Shown here piece after piece: positions 6,274 to 6,672 of a stretch of DNA of 6,672 bases. Under the pieces are notes generated by a model. The model made no database searches and was not told the DNA's origin. It worked only from the letters and a program-made list of their open reading frames with translations. Positions within the stretch are counted from its first letter, which is position 1, and every line of letters starts with the position of its first letter. Made by a program: the position numbers and the translations under genes. Origin of the DNA: Anaerolineae bacterium (lineage in GTDB: Bacteria; Chloroflexota; Anaerolineae; 4572-78; NAK82); the NCBI GenBank assembly GCA_030597485.1, contig JAUVRU010000119.1, positions 1 to 6,672 on the forward strand, in the 5' to 3' direction.

Positions 6274-6672
6274 TCACTCCCGCTTGTAGGGCTTGAGCAG
6301 AGCCGCCGGGTAGCTAGCATTGCGCCCCGCGATGGCTAGAGCAAGGATGGTCACCAGGTATGGGAGGGCCAGAAATACCTCGTATGGCAGTTGCAGTCCG
6401 GTGAGCTGCAACCGCAACTGCAACGCGAAGACACCGGCAAAGAGCAATGCGCCCCACATCACTTTCACCGGATCCCAGTTGCCGAAGATCACCAGAGCGA
6501 TACACACCCATCCCCGGCCGGCGATGATACCGTAGGTAAATGCACCCAGCTGGGCCACAGACAGGAAAGCCCCCCCCGCCGCCATCCGCCCCCCGCCCAT
6601 CACCCATGCCAGGGTACGCGTCAGACCGCCGCTTACCCCCGCTGCGCCTGCCGCTTCCGCGCTTCCCCCCCC
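6274..6672 (-). CDS. ABC transporter permease, nucleoside/simple-sugar type (YufQ/NupQ-like), C-terminal part
   Basis: The C-terminal 132 residues of an integral-membrane permease of the BmpA-linked nucleoside/simple-sugar ABC importers (COG1079 type) are present. The frame is open to the window edge, so the N-terminus is missing and the GTG at 6603 is internal. Recognisable parts are AEAAGAAGVSGGLTRTLA near the edge (family: EAAdaAGvsv.rtRtlA), GGAFLSVAQLGAFTYGIIAG, RGWVCIALVIFGNWDP, a helix with ALQLRLQ, and the C-terminal YPAALLKPYKRE, the family's usual ending. Several hydrophobic helices fit a permease. The segment around 6581-6603 reads GGGRMAAGG where relatives have GaLAGLGG, inside G-rich DNA, so sequence errors near the contig end are possible. 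The substrate is not readable; the neighbouring DUF2877 gene hints at a purine-related or other nitrogenous compound. Confidence 0.85.
   Translation of the reverse strand, partial: GGGSAEAAGAAGVSGGLTRTLAWVMGGGRMAAGGAFLSVAQLGAFTYGIIAGRGWVCIALVIFGNWDPVKVMWGALLFAGVFALQLRLQLTGLQLPYEVFLALPYLVTILALAIAGRNASYPAALLKPYKRE

Noticed and set aside
6081..6320. 79-codon open frame on - between the permease and DUF2877 genes
   Set aside because: It overlaps the permease C-terminus in another frame and runs through the strong hairpin; no start signal or motif supports it.

Overview
The window looks like ordinary chromosomal DNA of a GC-rich bacterium. Chloroflexota (Anaerolineae-like) is my best guess, judged from the TrmI sequence, the style of the tiny basic one-helix protein, and the broken two-helix/proline-rich protein. 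This assignment is from memory of family style, not from a search. No RNA genes, insertion sequences, CRISPR arrays or phage genes were seen. Both window ends cut through genes.

Left part, + strand (1-2256): the C-terminal half of an FGGY-family sugar kinase is followed after 37 bases by a complete MDR-superfamily NAD(P)-dependent dehydrogenase. The pair looks like the end of a sugar or polyol catabolic operon and is closed by a hairpin. Next comes a small membrane-protein gene whose frame is interrupted by an in-frame TAG and, near the expected C-terminus, an in-frame TGA. It reads as a pseudogene or a recoded or mis-sequenced gene. A second hairpin separates it from the convergent gene that follows.

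Middle, - strand (2331-5138): an OmpR/PhoB-type regulator whose receiver has lost its phosphorylation residues has its own near-consensus promoter. A 9-bp direct repeat with 11-bp period lies about 170 bases upstream of that promoter. Upstream of this lies a three-gene unit with a good sigma70-type promoter: a 47-residue single-helix protein, a 227-residue membrane-anchored protein of unknown function (TTG start behind a perfect AGGAGG), and the tRNA m1A58 methyltransferase gene trmI, whose start overlaps the preceding stop (ATGA).

Right part, - strand (5178-6672): a DUF2877 protein (the family of E. coli YlbF/AllH) lies downstream of the C-terminal part of a nucleoside/simple-sugar-type ABC transporter permease. 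A strong 9-bp inverted repeat sits just before the DUF2877 start. The pairing suggests uptake and breakdown of a nitrogenous compound, possibly purine-derived.

I found no convincing novel multi-gene system. The points most worth a second look are the twice-interrupted small gene, the phosphorylation-site-less regulator with its PhoB-box-like repeat, the uncharacterised pair of membrane proteins in the trmI operon, and the hairpin in front of the DUF2877 gene.
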